Assembly: GCA_049340005.1 (NCBI GenBank)
Contig: JBMPIY010000002.1
Reading direction: 5' to 3' (one strand)
DNA from: CAXBDP01 sp963974465
GTDB lineage: Bacteria > Bacteroidota > Bacteroidia > Cytophagales > Cyclobacteriaceae
DNA: 64,000 bases
The notes beneath the pieces were generated by a model that worked only from the letters and a program-made list of their open reading frames with translations, did not search any database and was not told where the DNA came from. This document shows positions 1 through 8,958 of the stretch, one piece after another (the stretch's first letter is position 1; each line of letters starts with the position of its first letter). Made by a program: the position numbers and the translations under genes.

Positions 1-1
1 C

Positions 2-568
2 ACTCGATCTCTCAGTGCTGTAGATCTCGCCAAACATATTCTCGACAGTGTTGGAAACGATCTGGAAAATTTAGCTAGGCTCAGCGTAAAAGATCTGGAA
101 AAATTTAAAGGGATGGGAGAAGCAAAGGCTATTGCAATTGTTGCCGCACTAGAAATTGGAAAGCGACGCAAAATTCGAATTAGTCTAAAAAAAGTTAAAA
201 TCACTGCTTCGGAACATGTTTACGATTTAATGAAACCTGACCTTCTGGATTTAGAACGAGAAGAATTTTGGATAATACTTCTGAACCGAGCCAATAAAGT
301 GCTTAGAAAAGAAAATATCAGTCGCGGCGGCGTTACTGGCACAGTAGCCGACCCGAAAATCATTTTCAAATCAGCTCTTGAATATCTCGCTTGCGGTATA
401 ATACTCGTCCACAATCATCCTTCTGGGAACCTCAAACCAAGCGCATCAGACATTTCGTTAACAAAAAAATTAAAAGATGGTGGTAAACATTTAGAGATTA
501 ACGTACTTGATCATATTATCTTTGGAGACAATGGATATTTTAGCTTTGCAGATGAAGGAATATTATGA
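2..568 (+). CDS. radC: RadC family JAB-domain protein, 5' end outside window
   Basis: The reading frame is open from base 2, so the gene begins before the window; the internal ATG at 113 lies inside the protein. Translation from base 2 gives a helix-hairpin-helix segment (ending around KGMGEAKA), followed by the RadC JAB/MPN domain. That domain has the metal-binding HNHPSG motif and then a downstream acidic residue in the S-D-I-S-L-T segment. The C-terminus (LDHIIFGDNGYFSFADEG) is typical of RadC. The family was once linked to DNA repair, but its real biochemical role is unsettled. It overlaps the next gene by 4 bp (ATGA), implying co-transcription. The family call is secure; the function is not. 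Confidence 0.93.
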   Translation, partial: TRSLSAVDLAKHILDSVGNDLENLARLSVKDLEKFKGMGEAKAIAIVAALEIGKRRKIRISLKKVKITASEHVYDLMKPDLLDLEREEFWIILLNRANKVLRKENISRGGVTGTVADPKIIFKSALEYLACGIILVHNHPSGNLKPSASDISLTKKLKDGGKHLEINVLDHIIFGDNGYFSFADEGIL

Positions 569-1191
569 TAAAAAATAGCTGGTTAGTTGCAATCGTAGTT
601 TTCGTTGTGTTAGCAATTGGGCTTTACACACTTTTTGGCCGAGAAGACAACTCTGTATATGAAGAGGAAATCAATACAGAGCGGGAGGATAAAAATCGCT
701 TTATGCGCTACAATAACACCTCTCCAATGAGTGATGCCCAAAAAGCAGATTTCAAAGAACTTGAGTATTTTCCAATAGACCCAGAATTCAAAATTAAAGC
801 TCGCTTAGAAGCAGTAGAATCTAATAAAATGCTCGTTCTGCCAACTAATGATGGCAAAGAAGAACGCTACCTCAAATATGCATACGCCAATTTCATATTG
901 AAAGGTAAGCAACAAAGGCTGCTGATACTTCAACCAATGGTTAGGCAATTTCAGAACAAACTGTTTCTGATTTTTACCGATGAAACTACAGGAGTGGAAA
1001 CTTACGGTGCTTGCCGATATATCGACTTGGTGAAAGAAAGCGACCAAACTATTACCATCGATTTCAATATGGCTTACAATCCATATTGCGCTTATACAGA
1101 TGAATTTAGCTGCCCCCTCCCGCCAGCAGGAAATCATGTGACAGTAGCAGTAACTGCTGGTGAGAAGGATTTTTTACCTGGCGTTTATTAG
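565..1191 (+). CDS. DUF1684 family protein, membrane anchored
   Basis: This 208-residue protein has one N-terminal hydrophobic segment (about residues 6-25) with no lipobox, so it is probably an anchored periplasmic protein. The C-terminal half carries the conserved pattern of the DUF1684 family: DFNMAYNPYCAY, then CPLPP, then AGEK near the end. No enzymatic activity is established for the family. It overlaps radC by 4 bp and is followed by about 100 bp holding the pheT promoter, so it probably ends the radC transcript. A GCGGGAGG octamer lies inside at 681 and its complement at 1116. Confidence 0.8.
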   Translation: MIKNSWLVAIVVFVVLAIGLYTLFGREDNSVYEEEINTEREDKNRFMRYNNTSPMSDAQKADFKELEYFPIDPEFKIKARLEAVESNKMLVLPTNDGKEERYLKYAYANFILKGKQQRLLILQPMVRQFQNKLFLIFTDETTGVETYGACRYIDLVKESDQTITIDFNMAYNPYCAYTDEFSCPLPPAGNHVTVAVTAGEKDFLPGVY

Positions 1192-1240
1192 AGATTTAAC
1201 TCCGTTTCAAATTATTATTCAAAGGAATTTGCATTTGAAA

Positions 1241-1270
1241 TTTGGCAACCGTACAATATCCCTATTTTTG
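1241..1270 (+). promoter_or_regulatory. Bacteroidota-type promoter of pheT
   Basis: TTTG at 1241-1244 is followed, after 18 bp, by TATTTTTG at 1263-1270, matching the TAnnTTTG -7 consensus of Bacteroidota. The ATG of pheT is 28 bp beyond it. Confidence 0.7.
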
Positions 1271-1297
1271 CACATTATTTCATTTTGACTTTTTTTC

Positions 1298-3715
1298 ATG
1301 AAGATATCATACCATTGGCTCAAGGATTTCATTAAAATCGAAGAAAGCCCTGAGCAAATTGCAAATATACTAACTGCCACTGGCCTCGAAGTAGAAGGAA
1401 TTGAGAAGTACGAGCCCATAAAAGGCGGCCTAGAAGGCTTAGTAATTGGCGAGGTGATGGAATGTAGCCAACATCCAAATGCAGATAAACTTAGTCTTAC
1501 AAAAGTGGATATTGGCGAAGCTGAATTGGCCTCAATTGTATGTGGCGCGCCAAATGTTGCGACAGGGCAAAAAGTGATTGTAGCCACTGTAGGTTGTACA
1601 CTTTACCCAAGCTCGGGTGAGCCATTCAAAATCAAAAAGAGCAAGATCAGAGGGGAAGCATCAGAAGGCATGATTTGCGCAGAAGATGAAATAGGTCTGG
1701 GAAGTTCGCATGCTGGCATCATGGTACTCGACACCAATTTACCAAATGGCACCCCCGCTGTTCAATATTTTGACTTACCAAATGACATTGTATTAGAAAT
1801 TGGACTGACTCCTAACAGAGCAGATGCAGCATCACATTTGGGTGTAAGTAGAGATCTAAAAGCTGTACTCGGTAGAGAAATTTGTCTGCCTGCGATTCCA
1901 AATCTACCAAAAGCAGAAAGCCAATCGAAAGTTGAAGTAAAAGTAGAAGATACCGAAGGCAGCATTCGCTACAGCGGCATTTCAATCAGTGGTTTGAAAG
2001 TAACTGAATCGCCAGAATGGCTTAAACACAGATTACAAGCCATTGATTTAGAACCAATCAACAACATTGTAGATATCACAAATTATGTATTGCACGAGCT
2101 TGGACAGCCATTGCATGCATTCGACCAATCAAAAATTACCACTGGAAAAGTGGTAGTGAAAACCTTGGCTGCGAATACGCCATTTGTAACATTGGATGAT
2201 AAGCAACGCAAACTTGGCCAAGCCGATTTGATGATTTGCAATGGCGATGAGCCAATGTGTATTGCAGGAGTATTTGGCGGAATAAATTCTGGAGTAACTG
2301 AAAGTACCACAGAGATATTTTTAGAAAGTGCATGCTTTCATCCAGGCAGGATCAGAAGCACAGCTAATCATCATGGATTGAAGACAGATGCATCATTCAG
2401 ATTCGAAAGAGGTACTGATCCAGAAATTACCCTCAAAGCAATGTGGAGAGCGGCTTCACTTATTTGCGAAATAGCGGGAGGTAAAATCGCCTCCGATGTT
2501 ATTGATATTTATCCAAACCCTGTTACTAAACCTGTAATTGAAGTTAGCTACAAGAATATAGATCGCCTTATTGGCAAAGTGCTTCCAAGAGAAGAAATCA
2601 AAAGAATTCTGGTAGCCTTGGATTTTGAATTGAGTAAAGAAAGTGATTTAGGATTTACGGTACTGGCGCCAACCTACAGAGTGGATGTAACGAGGGAGGC
2701 TGATGTCATTGAAGAGATATTGAGAATTTACGGTCTCGACAATATAGAGCTCGCAGCGAAAAATCAAACAGAGTTTTTGGCTGAATTCCCAAAAGTAGAT
2801 TCCTCCCGCCTTCAGCAAGATATCAGCAATATTCTGGCAGGCATGGGCTATTCAGAAATCATGACTAATTCATTGACTAAACCAGATTATAGCCAAAAAA
2901 TTGATGGGTTTGATCCAAATGAAAATGTTGAAATCCTTAATAAACTAAGTGAAGAATTGGGAGTAATGAGGCAACATTTGGCTTTCACCGGAATGGATGT
3001 ATTGGCTCATAATCTAAACCATAGACAGTGGAATTTGAAGCTTTACGAATTCGGCAAGACTTATAAAAAACTCTCTGATGGCAGTTATCATGAGCAAGAA
3101 AAACTAGTCATCTATTTGGTAGGAAATAAAAGCGAGGAGAACTGGATAGAAAAAGAAAGGCGAGCCGCTTTTCATGATTTGTACCAAGTGGTTAGTAATA
3201 TTTCAGTGAAATTAAATCAAAGAGATTTGCAAACTACTCCAACCAAAAATCCGATGTATGCCTATGCATTGGACTTGGCAAATAAGGGTGGAAGCCTTGC
3301 ATTACTTGGTCAGCTACATCCAAAAGTGGGCAAATTGGCTGGAATCAAAGAAGAAGTATTTATGGCCGATATCGATTGGCAGGAATTACTCAGCCAATTT
3401 AATGAAAACACTAAACTCCAGGAAGTTTCGAAATTTCCAGAAGTTAGAAGAGATTTATCATTGGTTGTTGATAAAAAGGTAAGCTTTTCGGATATTCAGC
3501 AAATTGTAGCAAGAAAAGAGTTTTGGCTTATCAAGAAAGTGAATGTTTTTGATGTGTATGAAGGCGATAAAATCGAAAGCGGGAAAAAAGCCTACGCATT
3601 AAGTTTTATTTTGCAGGACAGTCAGCGAACCTTAAATGAAAAGGATATAGACAAGACGATGGCTCGTTTGATAAAATTATTTGAAAACGACCTCTTCGCA
3701 TTGATAAGAAAATAA
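1298..3715 (+). CDS. pheT: Phenylalanine-tRNA ligase beta subunit
   Basis: At 805 residues this is the usual length of bacterial PheT, which pairs with PheS to charge tRNA-Phe in the cytoplasm. It has an N-terminal EMAP/tRNA-binding OB domain (about residues 40-155), the B3/B4 editing domain (with ELGQPLHAFD near 265-275), the B5 domain, a catalytic-like core and a C-terminal ferredoxin-fold anticodon-binding domain ending in DLFALIRK. pheS is not adjacent, which is common in Bacteroidota. The gene is preceded by a good promoter and its stop overlaps the next start by one base (TAATG), so it leads an operon with the coiled-coil gene, zapA and probably rny. Confidence 0.97.
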   Translation: MKISYHWLKDFIKIEESPEQIANILTATGLEVEGIEKYEPIKGGLEGLVIGEVMECSQHPNADKLSLTKVDIGEAELASIVCGAPNVATGQKVIVATVGCTLYPSSGEPFKIKKSKIRGEASEGMICAEDEIGLGSSHAGIMVLDTNLPNGTPAVQYFDLPNDIVLEIGLTPNRADAASHLGVSRDLKAVLGREICLPAIPNLPKAESQSKVEVKVEDTEGSIRYSGISISGLKVTESPEWLKHRLQAIDLEPINNIVDITNYVLHELGQPLHAFDQSKITTGKVVVKTLAANTPFVTLDDKQRKLGQADLMICNGDEPMCIAGVFGGINSGVTESTTEIFLESACFHPGRIRSTANHHGLKTDASFRFERGTDPEITLKAMWRAASLICEIAGGKIASDVIDIYPNPVTKPVIEVSYKNIDRLIGKVLPREEIKRILVALDFELSKESDLGFTVLAPTYRVDVTREADVIEEILRIYGLDNIELAAKNQTEFLAEFPKVDSSRLQQDISNILAGMGYSEIMTNSLTKPDYSQKIDGFDPNENVEILNKLSEELGVMRQHLAFTGMDVLAHNLNHRQWNLKLYEFGKTYKKLSDGSYHEQEKLVIYLVGNKSEENWIEKERRAAFHDLYQVVSNISVKLNQRDLQTTPTKNPMYAYALDLANKGGSLALLGQLHPKVGKLAGIKEEVFMADIDWQELLSQFNENTKLQEVSKFPEVRRDLSLVVDKKVSFSDIQQIVARKEFWLIKKVNVFDVYEGDKIESGKKAYALSFILQDSQRTLNEKDIDKTMARLIKLFENDLFALIRK

Positions 3716-4011
3716 TGAAAGAACACCAATTGGACGCATCAATTCTTCAACTTGAAGAAAAGCTTCATAAGTTATTAGACTTGCAAAATAGCCTCAAAGT
3801 AAAGGTTTCTGAGCTGGAAAGTGAGAATATAAAACTTAAAAATGAGCTTGAAGAAAAAAGCGAAAAATTGGATAATTTTCAAAATAAGTGGAAATTAGCT
3901 AAACTTGTAGAAGGTATTCCGGCAGAAAAACGAAATACTACTGAATTGAAGAAGATTATCAGCGACTATATCAAAGAAATTGATTTCTGTATAGCGCAAC
4001 TTGGCAAATAA
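3715..4011 (+). CDS. Small coiled-coil protein between pheT and zapA
   Basis: The 98-residue product is almost wholly helical. Heptad-like Leu/Lys/Glu repeats run through about residues 5-60 (for example LEEKLHKLL and SELESENIKLKNELEEK), followed by a short charged C-terminal region. It starts on the last base of pheT and lies 11 bp before zapA. That position suggests a partner in cell division, comparable with a ZapB-like coiled coil, but no family signature is certain. The function is inferred only from its neighbour. Confidence 0.75.
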   Translation: MKEHQLDASILQLEEKLHKLLDLQNSLKVKVSELESENIKLKNELEEKSEKLDNFQNKWKLAKLVEGIPAEKRNTTELKKIISDYIKEIDFCIAQLGK

Positions 4012-4022
4012 TATATACCTGA

Positions 4023-4310
4023 ATGGGAGAACTTTCAATTAAAATTAAAATATTTGACCGAGAGTATCCGATGAAGGTTAAACCCGAGGATGAGGAGAAA
4101 ATAAGGACGGCATGTAAAACTATCAACGATATGTTGAAGGGTTATTCATCTCGTTTCAAAATAGACGATAAGCAAGATTTACTCGCAATGGTGGCATTTG
4201 ATAGCCTTGTAGAGAAACTAACTGCTGAAAAATCTATTTCAGGAAAATCAGAATTTCTTAACGATAAGTTATCAGAGCTGAATGGACTGTTAGATAAATC
4301 CCTTGGTTGA
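4023..4310 (+). CDS. zapA: Cell division protein ZapA
   Basis: This 95-residue protein begins with the ZapA pattern: a beta strand (LSIKIKIFDREYPMKV), then PEDEEKIRTACKTIN and a long C-terminal helix. ZapA binds FtsZ at the midcell ring and bundles its filaments. The length matches the family. It sits after the coiled-coil gene and 62 bp before rny. That zapA-rny order is also seen in other Bacteroidota, by general knowledge. Confidence 0.88.
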   Translation: MGELSIKIKIFDREYPMKVKPEDEEKIRTACKTINDMLKGYSSRFKIDDKQDLLAMVAFDSLVEKLTAEKSISGKSEFLNDKLSELNGLLDKSLG

Positions 4311-4372
4311 AATTTAGCCCAAATCTTTAGAATCAATAGCATCGTTCCTTCTGCCCATAAACATAAATAAAA

Positions 4373-5941
4373 ATGGGTGAAAGTGTAATAATTGGACTGA
4401 TTGCCGCTCTTGTGGGCCTGGCTATTGGTTATTTGGTAGGTAAAAGCCTGCTAAGCAAAATAAGAAAAGAAAAAGAAGAAGAAGCTGAAGAAAGAGCAAA
4501 ACGTATTTTAAAAGATGCTGCTCAAGAAGCGGAAACCATCAAAAAGGATAAGATCCTCGAAGCAAAAGAGAAGTTTCTCAAGCTTAGAAGCGAATTTGAA
4601 GAAGAGTCGAATAGGAAAAAGAATATCCTATTGACCAATGAAAATAAGCTGAAGCAAAAGGAACAAATGCTAGCCAAGCAAATGGAGCAAACCAAGCGCA
4701 GGGAAGCAGAAATTGATAGTATCAAAGAAAATGTAGCTGCACAGCTGGAAATTGTAGGTCAGAAGAAAGAAGAGTTGGAAAAAGCGATTGCAGAGAAAGT
4801 TTCTGTACTGGAAAAAGTAGCCAACCTCAGTGCCGACGAAGCTCGCGAACAGTTAATTAATACCTTGCGAGATGAAGCTCAAACAAAAGCTGCCTCACAT
4901 ATCAAGGATATTATTGAGGAAGCAAAACTTACCGCGACTAAAGAAGCCAAGAAAATCGTAATCAATACTATACAGCGTACTGCCACAGAGCATGCTGTAG
5001 AAAACTGTGTTTCCATTTTCAATATTGAAAGTGATGACATCAAAGGTAAGATTATCGGACGAGAGGGTAGAAACATCCGAGCGCTTGAAGCTGCTACTGG
5101 CGTAGAAATAATCGTGGATGACACGCCTGAAGCAATCATCATTTCAGGCTTCGATCCGGTGCGTAGAGAAGTTGCTAGACTTTCCCTTCACAGATTGGTA
5201 CAAGATGGCAGAATACACCCTGCTCGCATAGAGGAAGTAGTAGCCAAAACGATGAAAAACATCGATGATGAAATCGTTGAAATTGGTGAAAGAACAGTAA
5301 TTGATTTAGGAATTCACGGATTGCACCCAGAGCTTATCAAAATGGTAGGCCGTATGAGATTCCGTTCATCTTATGGTCAAAACCTATTGCAGCATAGCCG
5401 CGAAACCGCCAAGCTTTGCGCAACAATGGCTGCAGAACTTGGACTCAACTCCAAACTTGCCAAGAGAGCAGGCCTACTTCACGATATAGGAAAAGTATGG
5501 CATGAAGAACCAGAATTGCCTCACGCTATTTTGGGGATGGAACTGGCCAAAAAATACAAAGAGCATCCGGAAGTTTGCAATGCCATAGGAGCTCACCACG
5601 ACGAAATCGAAATGACCAGTCTTATATCACCAATTGTTCAAGTAGGTGATGCGATATCAGGCTCCCGCCCAGGCGCACGACGCGAAATGATGGAATCTTA
5701 CATCAAGCGACTGAAAGACTTGGAGGCATTGGCCTTAAACTTCGACGGTGTGAACAAAAGTTATGCAATACAAGCAGGACGCGAACTTCGTGTGATGGTA
5801 GATGCTGATAATGTATCTGATGAAAAAGCGAAGCAAATAAGCTTTGACATCTCGCAAAAAATCGAAAAAGATATGCAGTATCCTGGTCAAATTAAGGTGA
5901 CGGTAATCCGAGAAATGAGATCTGTAAGTTTCGCTAAATAG
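4373..5941 (+). CDS. rny: Ribonuclease Y
   Basis: The product is 522 residues, the normal length. It has an N-terminal membrane anchor (about residues 5-25, IIGLIAALVGLAIGYLVG), a long charged coiled coil (about 28-200), a KH RNA-binding domain (GKIIGREGRNIRALE, about 224-240) and an HD phosphohydrolase domain with LLHDIGK (about 362-368) and AHHDE metal ligands. RNase Y starts mRNA turnover by endonucleolytic cleavage at the membrane. The gene is followed within 25 bp by a strong terminator. Confidence 0.97.
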   Translation: MGESVIIGLIAALVGLAIGYLVGKSLLSKIRKEKEEEAEERAKRILKDAAQEAETIKKDKILEAKEKFLKLRSEFEEESNRKKNILLTNENKLKQKEQMLAKQMEQTKRREAEIDSIKENVAAQLEIVGQKKEELEKAIAEKVSVLEKVANLSADEAREQLINTLRDEAQTKAASHIKDIIEEAKLTATKEAKKIVINTIQRTATEHAVENCVSIFNIESDDIKGKIIGREGRNIRALEAATGVEIIVDDTPEAIIISGFDPVRREVARLSLHRLVQDGRIHPARIEEVVAKTMKNIDDEIVEIGERTVIDLGIHGLHPELIKMVGRMRFRSSYGQNLLQHSRETAKLCATMAAELGLNSKLAKRAGLLHDIGKVWHEEPELPHAILGMELAKKYKEHPEVCNAIGAHHDEIEMTSLISPIVQVGDAISGSRPGARREMMESYIKRLKDLEALALNFDGVNKSYAIQAGRELRVMVDADNVSDEKAKQISFDISQKIEKDMQYPGQIKVTVIREMRSVSFAK

Positions 5942-5964
5942 ATATCTAATCAACCAAAATAATG

Positions 5965-5996
5965 AAAAGCTCTTCCAAATTGGAAGAGCTTTTTTG
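5965..5996. terminator. Intrinsic terminator after rny
   Basis: A near-perfect palindrome (AAAAGCTCTTCCAA / TTGGAAGAGCTTTT) runs into a T tract. It is symmetrical enough to act on either strand, though only the plus-strand rny transcript needs it. Confidence 0.9.
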
Positions 5997-6178
5997 GTTT
6001 TATTTCCTCCCACTTTTTTCCTCCCAATTCCTTGAAACTACTCTTAAATTGATTTTCACTTCCAAAATCAATTGGGTTTCAAAAATATTTCAAAAAATAT
6101 TTTCTTATGTAGAAACCTATATTTCAATTAGTTAAGACAACAAAGATTGGAAATCATAATATTTTTTGCTTTAGGCCA

Positions 6179-6211
6179 TTTGGACAATTCAATTTTCATC
6201 CTCTACATTTG
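6179..6211 (+). promoter_or_regulatory. Promoter of the SAM riboswitch/met operon
   Basis: TTTG at 6179-6182 and TACATTTG at 6204-6211 are separated by 21 bp, an excellent match to the Bacteroidota sigma consensus. Transcription would begin just before the riboswitch aptamer. Confidence 0.75.
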
Positions 6212-6239
6212 TAGCATCATTCCTCGTGAGAGCGATTGA

Positions 6240-6348
6240 TTTATAAAGAAGAGGTGAGAGACAGGCTCGATGACCCTCTGGCAACCTGCATAGCTTAACA
6301 GCAAGGTGCCAATTCCTGATTTCGACAAGGTGTCGGAAGAATATAAAA
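6240..6348 (+). ncRNA. SAM-I (S-box) riboswitch
   Basis: The S-box core is visible. A P1 arm (TTTATA, 6240 onward) pairs with TATAAA near 6342-6347. The P2/kink-turn strand contains GAGGTGAGAGACAGG, followed by CTCGATGACCCTCTGGCAACC. The diagnostic AAGGTGCCAATTCCT comes next, then a P4-like hairpin (CGACA/TGTCG). The RNA senses S-adenosylmethionine and normally lowers expression of methionine genes when SAM is plentiful. No obvious U-tract terminator follows, so the output may act on translation. The first start codon downstream belongs to the polycysteine upstream ORF at 6359, not metY. Confidence 0.92.
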
Positions 6349-6358
6349 CAGTTGCAAT

Positions 6359-6493
6359 ATGAACACACAATACACGCACAATTTTGTCAATTTAGATTCC
6401 GCACATGTTGCGCAAATCTCTTTATTTCTATCAATTCCTCCTCGCATTCTAAGCTTCAACAGTTGTTGTTGCCTGATGTCTTGTTGTTGCTAA
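6359..6493 (+). CDS. Polycysteine upstream ORF (putative leader peptide)
   Basis: A 44-codon ORF opens 10 nt after the riboswitch P1 helix and stops 102 nt before metY. Its peptide ends in C-C-C-L-M-S-C-C-C, so six of the last nine codons are TGT/TGC, immediately before TAA. Nothing else in the peptide suggests a folded protein. Polycysteine short ORFs are known in mycobacteria as cysteine-responsive attenuators, where stalling or slow translation on Cys codons changes downstream expression. The position ahead of a sulfur-assimilating enzyme gene fits such a role here. That function is inference; the ORF and its codons are plain in the sequence. The ribosome-binding site is weak. Confidence 0.7.
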   Translation: MNTQYTHNFVNLDSAHVAQISLFLSIPPRILSFNSCCCLMSCCC

Positions 6494-6595
6494 TTCCGAG
6501 TAATTCGCATCATTTCTATTGCTGAAATATCTGCCTGCAAATGGCTGATAACATATCCCTAAACTATCCTTTTTCCACAATCTAATTCCACAAAA

Positions 6596-7918
6596 ATGTC
6601 AATTTCAACAAATTACCGATTCGAAACCCTGCAATTGCATGCAGGCCAAGAAGCCGATCCAACCACTGGATCACGGGCTGTTCCCATTTACCAGACCACT
6701 TCTTACGTGTTCAATAATTCCGAACATGGCGCTAATCTTTTTGCGCTAAAGGAGTTTGGTAATATTTACACACGCATCATGAATCCAACCACCGATGTGT
6801 TTGAAAAGCGCGTGGCGGCATTGGAAGGCGGCGTGGCGGCATTGGCTGTAGGCTCTGGGCAAGCCGCACAGTTCATTGCGATCAACAACATCCTTCAAGC
6901 CGGCGATAATTTCGTAAGCACAAGCTATTTGTATGGCGGAACCTACAATCAATTCAAAGTTGCATTCAAGAGATTGGGCATTGAAGTGCGCTTTGCAGAT
7001 GGAGATAAAGCAGCTTCATTTGAAAAGCTGATAGACGAGAAAACGAAAGCGATTTATATAGAATCGATCGGCAATCCAGGATTCAATATTCCTGATTTCG
7101 AAGCAATTGCATCCATCGCTCAGAAAAATGAAATTCCATTGATCGTAGATAATACTTTTGGAGCGGGAGGATACTTGGTGCAGCCGATAAAGCATGGCGC
7201 AAATATCGTGGTGGAGTCGGCTACAAAGTGGATAGGTGGGCATGGCACTTCCGTTGGTGGAGTGATTGTGGATGCAGGCAATTTCAATTGGGCTAATGGC
7301 AAATTCCCACAATTTACTGAGCCTTCTGAGGGCTATCATGGGTTGAAATTCTGGGATGTATTTGGAGAAGGCAATCCTCTTGGACTTCCAAATATTGCCT
7401 TTGCCATTCGTGCTAGGGTTGAGGGTCTGCGAGATTTTGGCCCTGCATTGAGTCCATTCAATTCATTTCTTCTACTGCAAGGCTTAGAAACGCTTTCGCT
7501 ACGAGTGCAAAAGTCGGCGGACAATGCTTTGCTTTTGGCACAATGGCTGGAAAATCATGAAGCTGTAGAATATGTAAACTACCCTGGATTAACTTCTAGT
7601 CCATATCACGCATTAGCCAAAAAATATCTTCCGAATGGCTTTGGAGCGGTGCTCTCATTCAAATTGAAGAACGGCAAAGAAGCTGCTGATGAAGTGGTAA
7701 ATAATTTGGAATTGATAAGCCACGTGGCAAATGTTGGAGATAGCAAAACACTCATCATTCATCCGGCTACTACTACCCATCAGCAATTGAGTGAAGAAGA
7801 GCAAAAAGCTGCAGGAGTTGCGCCTGGCTTATTGAGAGTTTCTGTAGGTTTTGAACATGTGGAAGATATCAAAGCAGATTTTGAGCAAGCATTTTCGAAG
7901 GCAAACAAACAGGTTTAA
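6596..7918 (+). CDS. metY: O-acetylhomoserine sulfhydrylase (aminocarboxypropyltransferase)
   Basis: This 440-residue PLP enzyme belongs to the Cys/Met metabolism (gamma) family and makes homocysteine from O-acetylhomoserine and sulfide in the cytoplasm. The start resembles MetY proteins (FETLQLHAGQEADPTTGSRAVPIYQTTSY). The Schiff-base lysine lies in ESATKWIGGHG at about residue 211. The length (about 430-440) favours MetY over the shorter cystathionine synthases. It heads a metY-metX-hom operon behind a SAM riboswitch and the polycysteine ORF, so it is probably repressed by SAM and perhaps by cysteine status. The gap to metX is 17 bp. Confidence 0.96.
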   Translation: MSISTNYRFETLQLHAGQEADPTTGSRAVPIYQTTSYVFNNSEHGANLFALKEFGNIYTRIMNPTTDVFEKRVAALEGGVAALAVGSGQAAQFIAINNILQAGDNFVSTSYLYGGTYNQFKVAFKRLGIEVRFADGDKAASFEKLIDEKTKAIYIESIGNPGFNIPDFEAIASIAQKNEIPLIVDNTFGAGGYLVQPIKHGANIVVESATKWIGGHGTSVGGVIVDAGNFNWANGKFPQFTEPSEGYHGLKFWDVFGEGNPLGLPNIAFAIRARVEGLRDFGPALSPFNSFLLLQGLETLSLRVQKSADNALLLAQWLENHEAVEYVNYPGLTSSPYHALAKKYLPNGFGAVLSFKLKNGKEAADEVVNNLELISHVANVGDSKTLIIHPATTTHQQLSEEEQKAAGVAPGLLRVSVGFEHVEDIKADFEQAFSKANKQV

Positions 7919-7935
7919 CCTAAAATTTCAGCGAG

Positions 7936-8958
7936 TTGACTAAGCGCAAATTCATATACAATAAGCCATTCAACTTGGAAAGTGGCGGACAATTACCACA
8001 ACTGGAAATAGCCTATCACCATTTTGGTGCAGAGATTTCGGATGGCAAGCCCATCATTTGGGTGTGCCATGCACTTACTGCCGACTCGAATGTATTGGAT
8101 TGGTGGAAAGGCCTATTTGGAACTGGTGATTTATTTGACCCCGCCGATTTCACCATTATTTGCGCAAATATGCTTAGCTCATGCTATGGGAGCAGTTCGG
8201 CACTCTCCTACTCTGAGGAATTGGGCAGACTTTGGTATCATGACTTCCCAAGTGTAACCATCCGTGATATTGTACGAGGACACGATTTGCTCAGACAAGA
8301 ATTGGGCATTGAGCAAATTGAATTGTCAATTGGTGGCTCCACAGGTGGTCAGCAAGTATTGGAATGGGCTATAATGCAACCTAAGGTATTCAAGCAAATA
8401 TGCGTTTTGGCCAGCAATGCTTTACACTCTGCTTGGGGGAGAGCATTCAACGAAACACAACGAATGGCTATAGCCGCAGATCAAACTTGGCAAGAAAACA
8501 ATACTGATGCTGGCAAAAAAGGCCTCGCAGCTGCGCGAGCAATCGCCATGCTTTCCTATCGCCAATACGATACTTACAAGGAAAGCCAGCAAGATGACCC
8601 AGAAGCGATCAATGACTTCAGAGCATCATCATATCAGCGCTACCAGGGACAAAAGCTTAGTAATAGATTCGATGCATTCGCTTATTGGAGACTTTCAGAA
8701 GCAATGGACTCGCATAATGTGGGCAGAGGAAGAGCCAGTATAGAAAATGCCTTGGCGCAAATTGAAGCTGAGGCCATCATTATTGGTATTTCTAGCGACG
8801 TACTTTTTCCTCCCGCCGAACAGCAGCTGATTGCGAAACATATTCCTCAGTCACATCTCAGCATCATGGATTCCCTATACGGGCATGATGGCTTTTTAAT
8901 TGAAACAGAAAAAATTACCAAAATTCTAAGACCTTTTATTACATGCAAAAACAGTTAA
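7936..8958 (+). CDS. metX: Homoserine O-acetyltransferase
   Basis: The product is a 340-residue alpha/beta hydrolase that acetylates homoserine with acetyl-CoA to feed MetY. The nucleophile elbow is GGSTGGQ, with Ser at about residue 135. The acid is in the ISSDVLFPP segment and the histidine in YGHDGF near the C-terminus. The start appears to be TTG at 7936; no better in-frame ATG is seen before the conserved N-terminus. The 3' end overlaps hom by 16 bp, indicating translational coupling. Both neighbours are steps of the same pathway. Confidence 0.94.
   Translation: MTKRKFIYNKPFNLESGGQLPQLEIAYHHFGAEISDGKPIIWVCHALTADSNVLDWWKGLFGTGDLFDPADFTIICANMLSSCYGSSSALSYSEELGRLWYHDFPSVTIRDIVRGHDLLRQELGIEQIELSIGGSTGGQQVLEWAIMQPKVFKQICVLASNALHSAWGRAFNETQRMAIAADQTWQENNTDAGKKGLAAARAIAMLSYRQYDTYKESQQDDPEAINDFRASSYQRYQGQKLSNRFDAFAYWRLSEAMDSHNVGRGRASIENALAQIEAEAIIIGISSDVLFPPAEQQLIAKHIPQSHLSIMDSLYGHDGFLIETEKITKILRPFITCKNS

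Noticed and set aside
4311..4372. 6S RNA between zapA and rny, as zapA is near ssrS in some bacteria
   Set aside because: The gap is only 62 bp, too short, and shows no long hairpin.
6494..6595. Rho-independent terminator between the polycysteine ORF and metY
   Set aside because: There are only short stems (such as GCC/GGC around 6533-6545) and no T tract after them.
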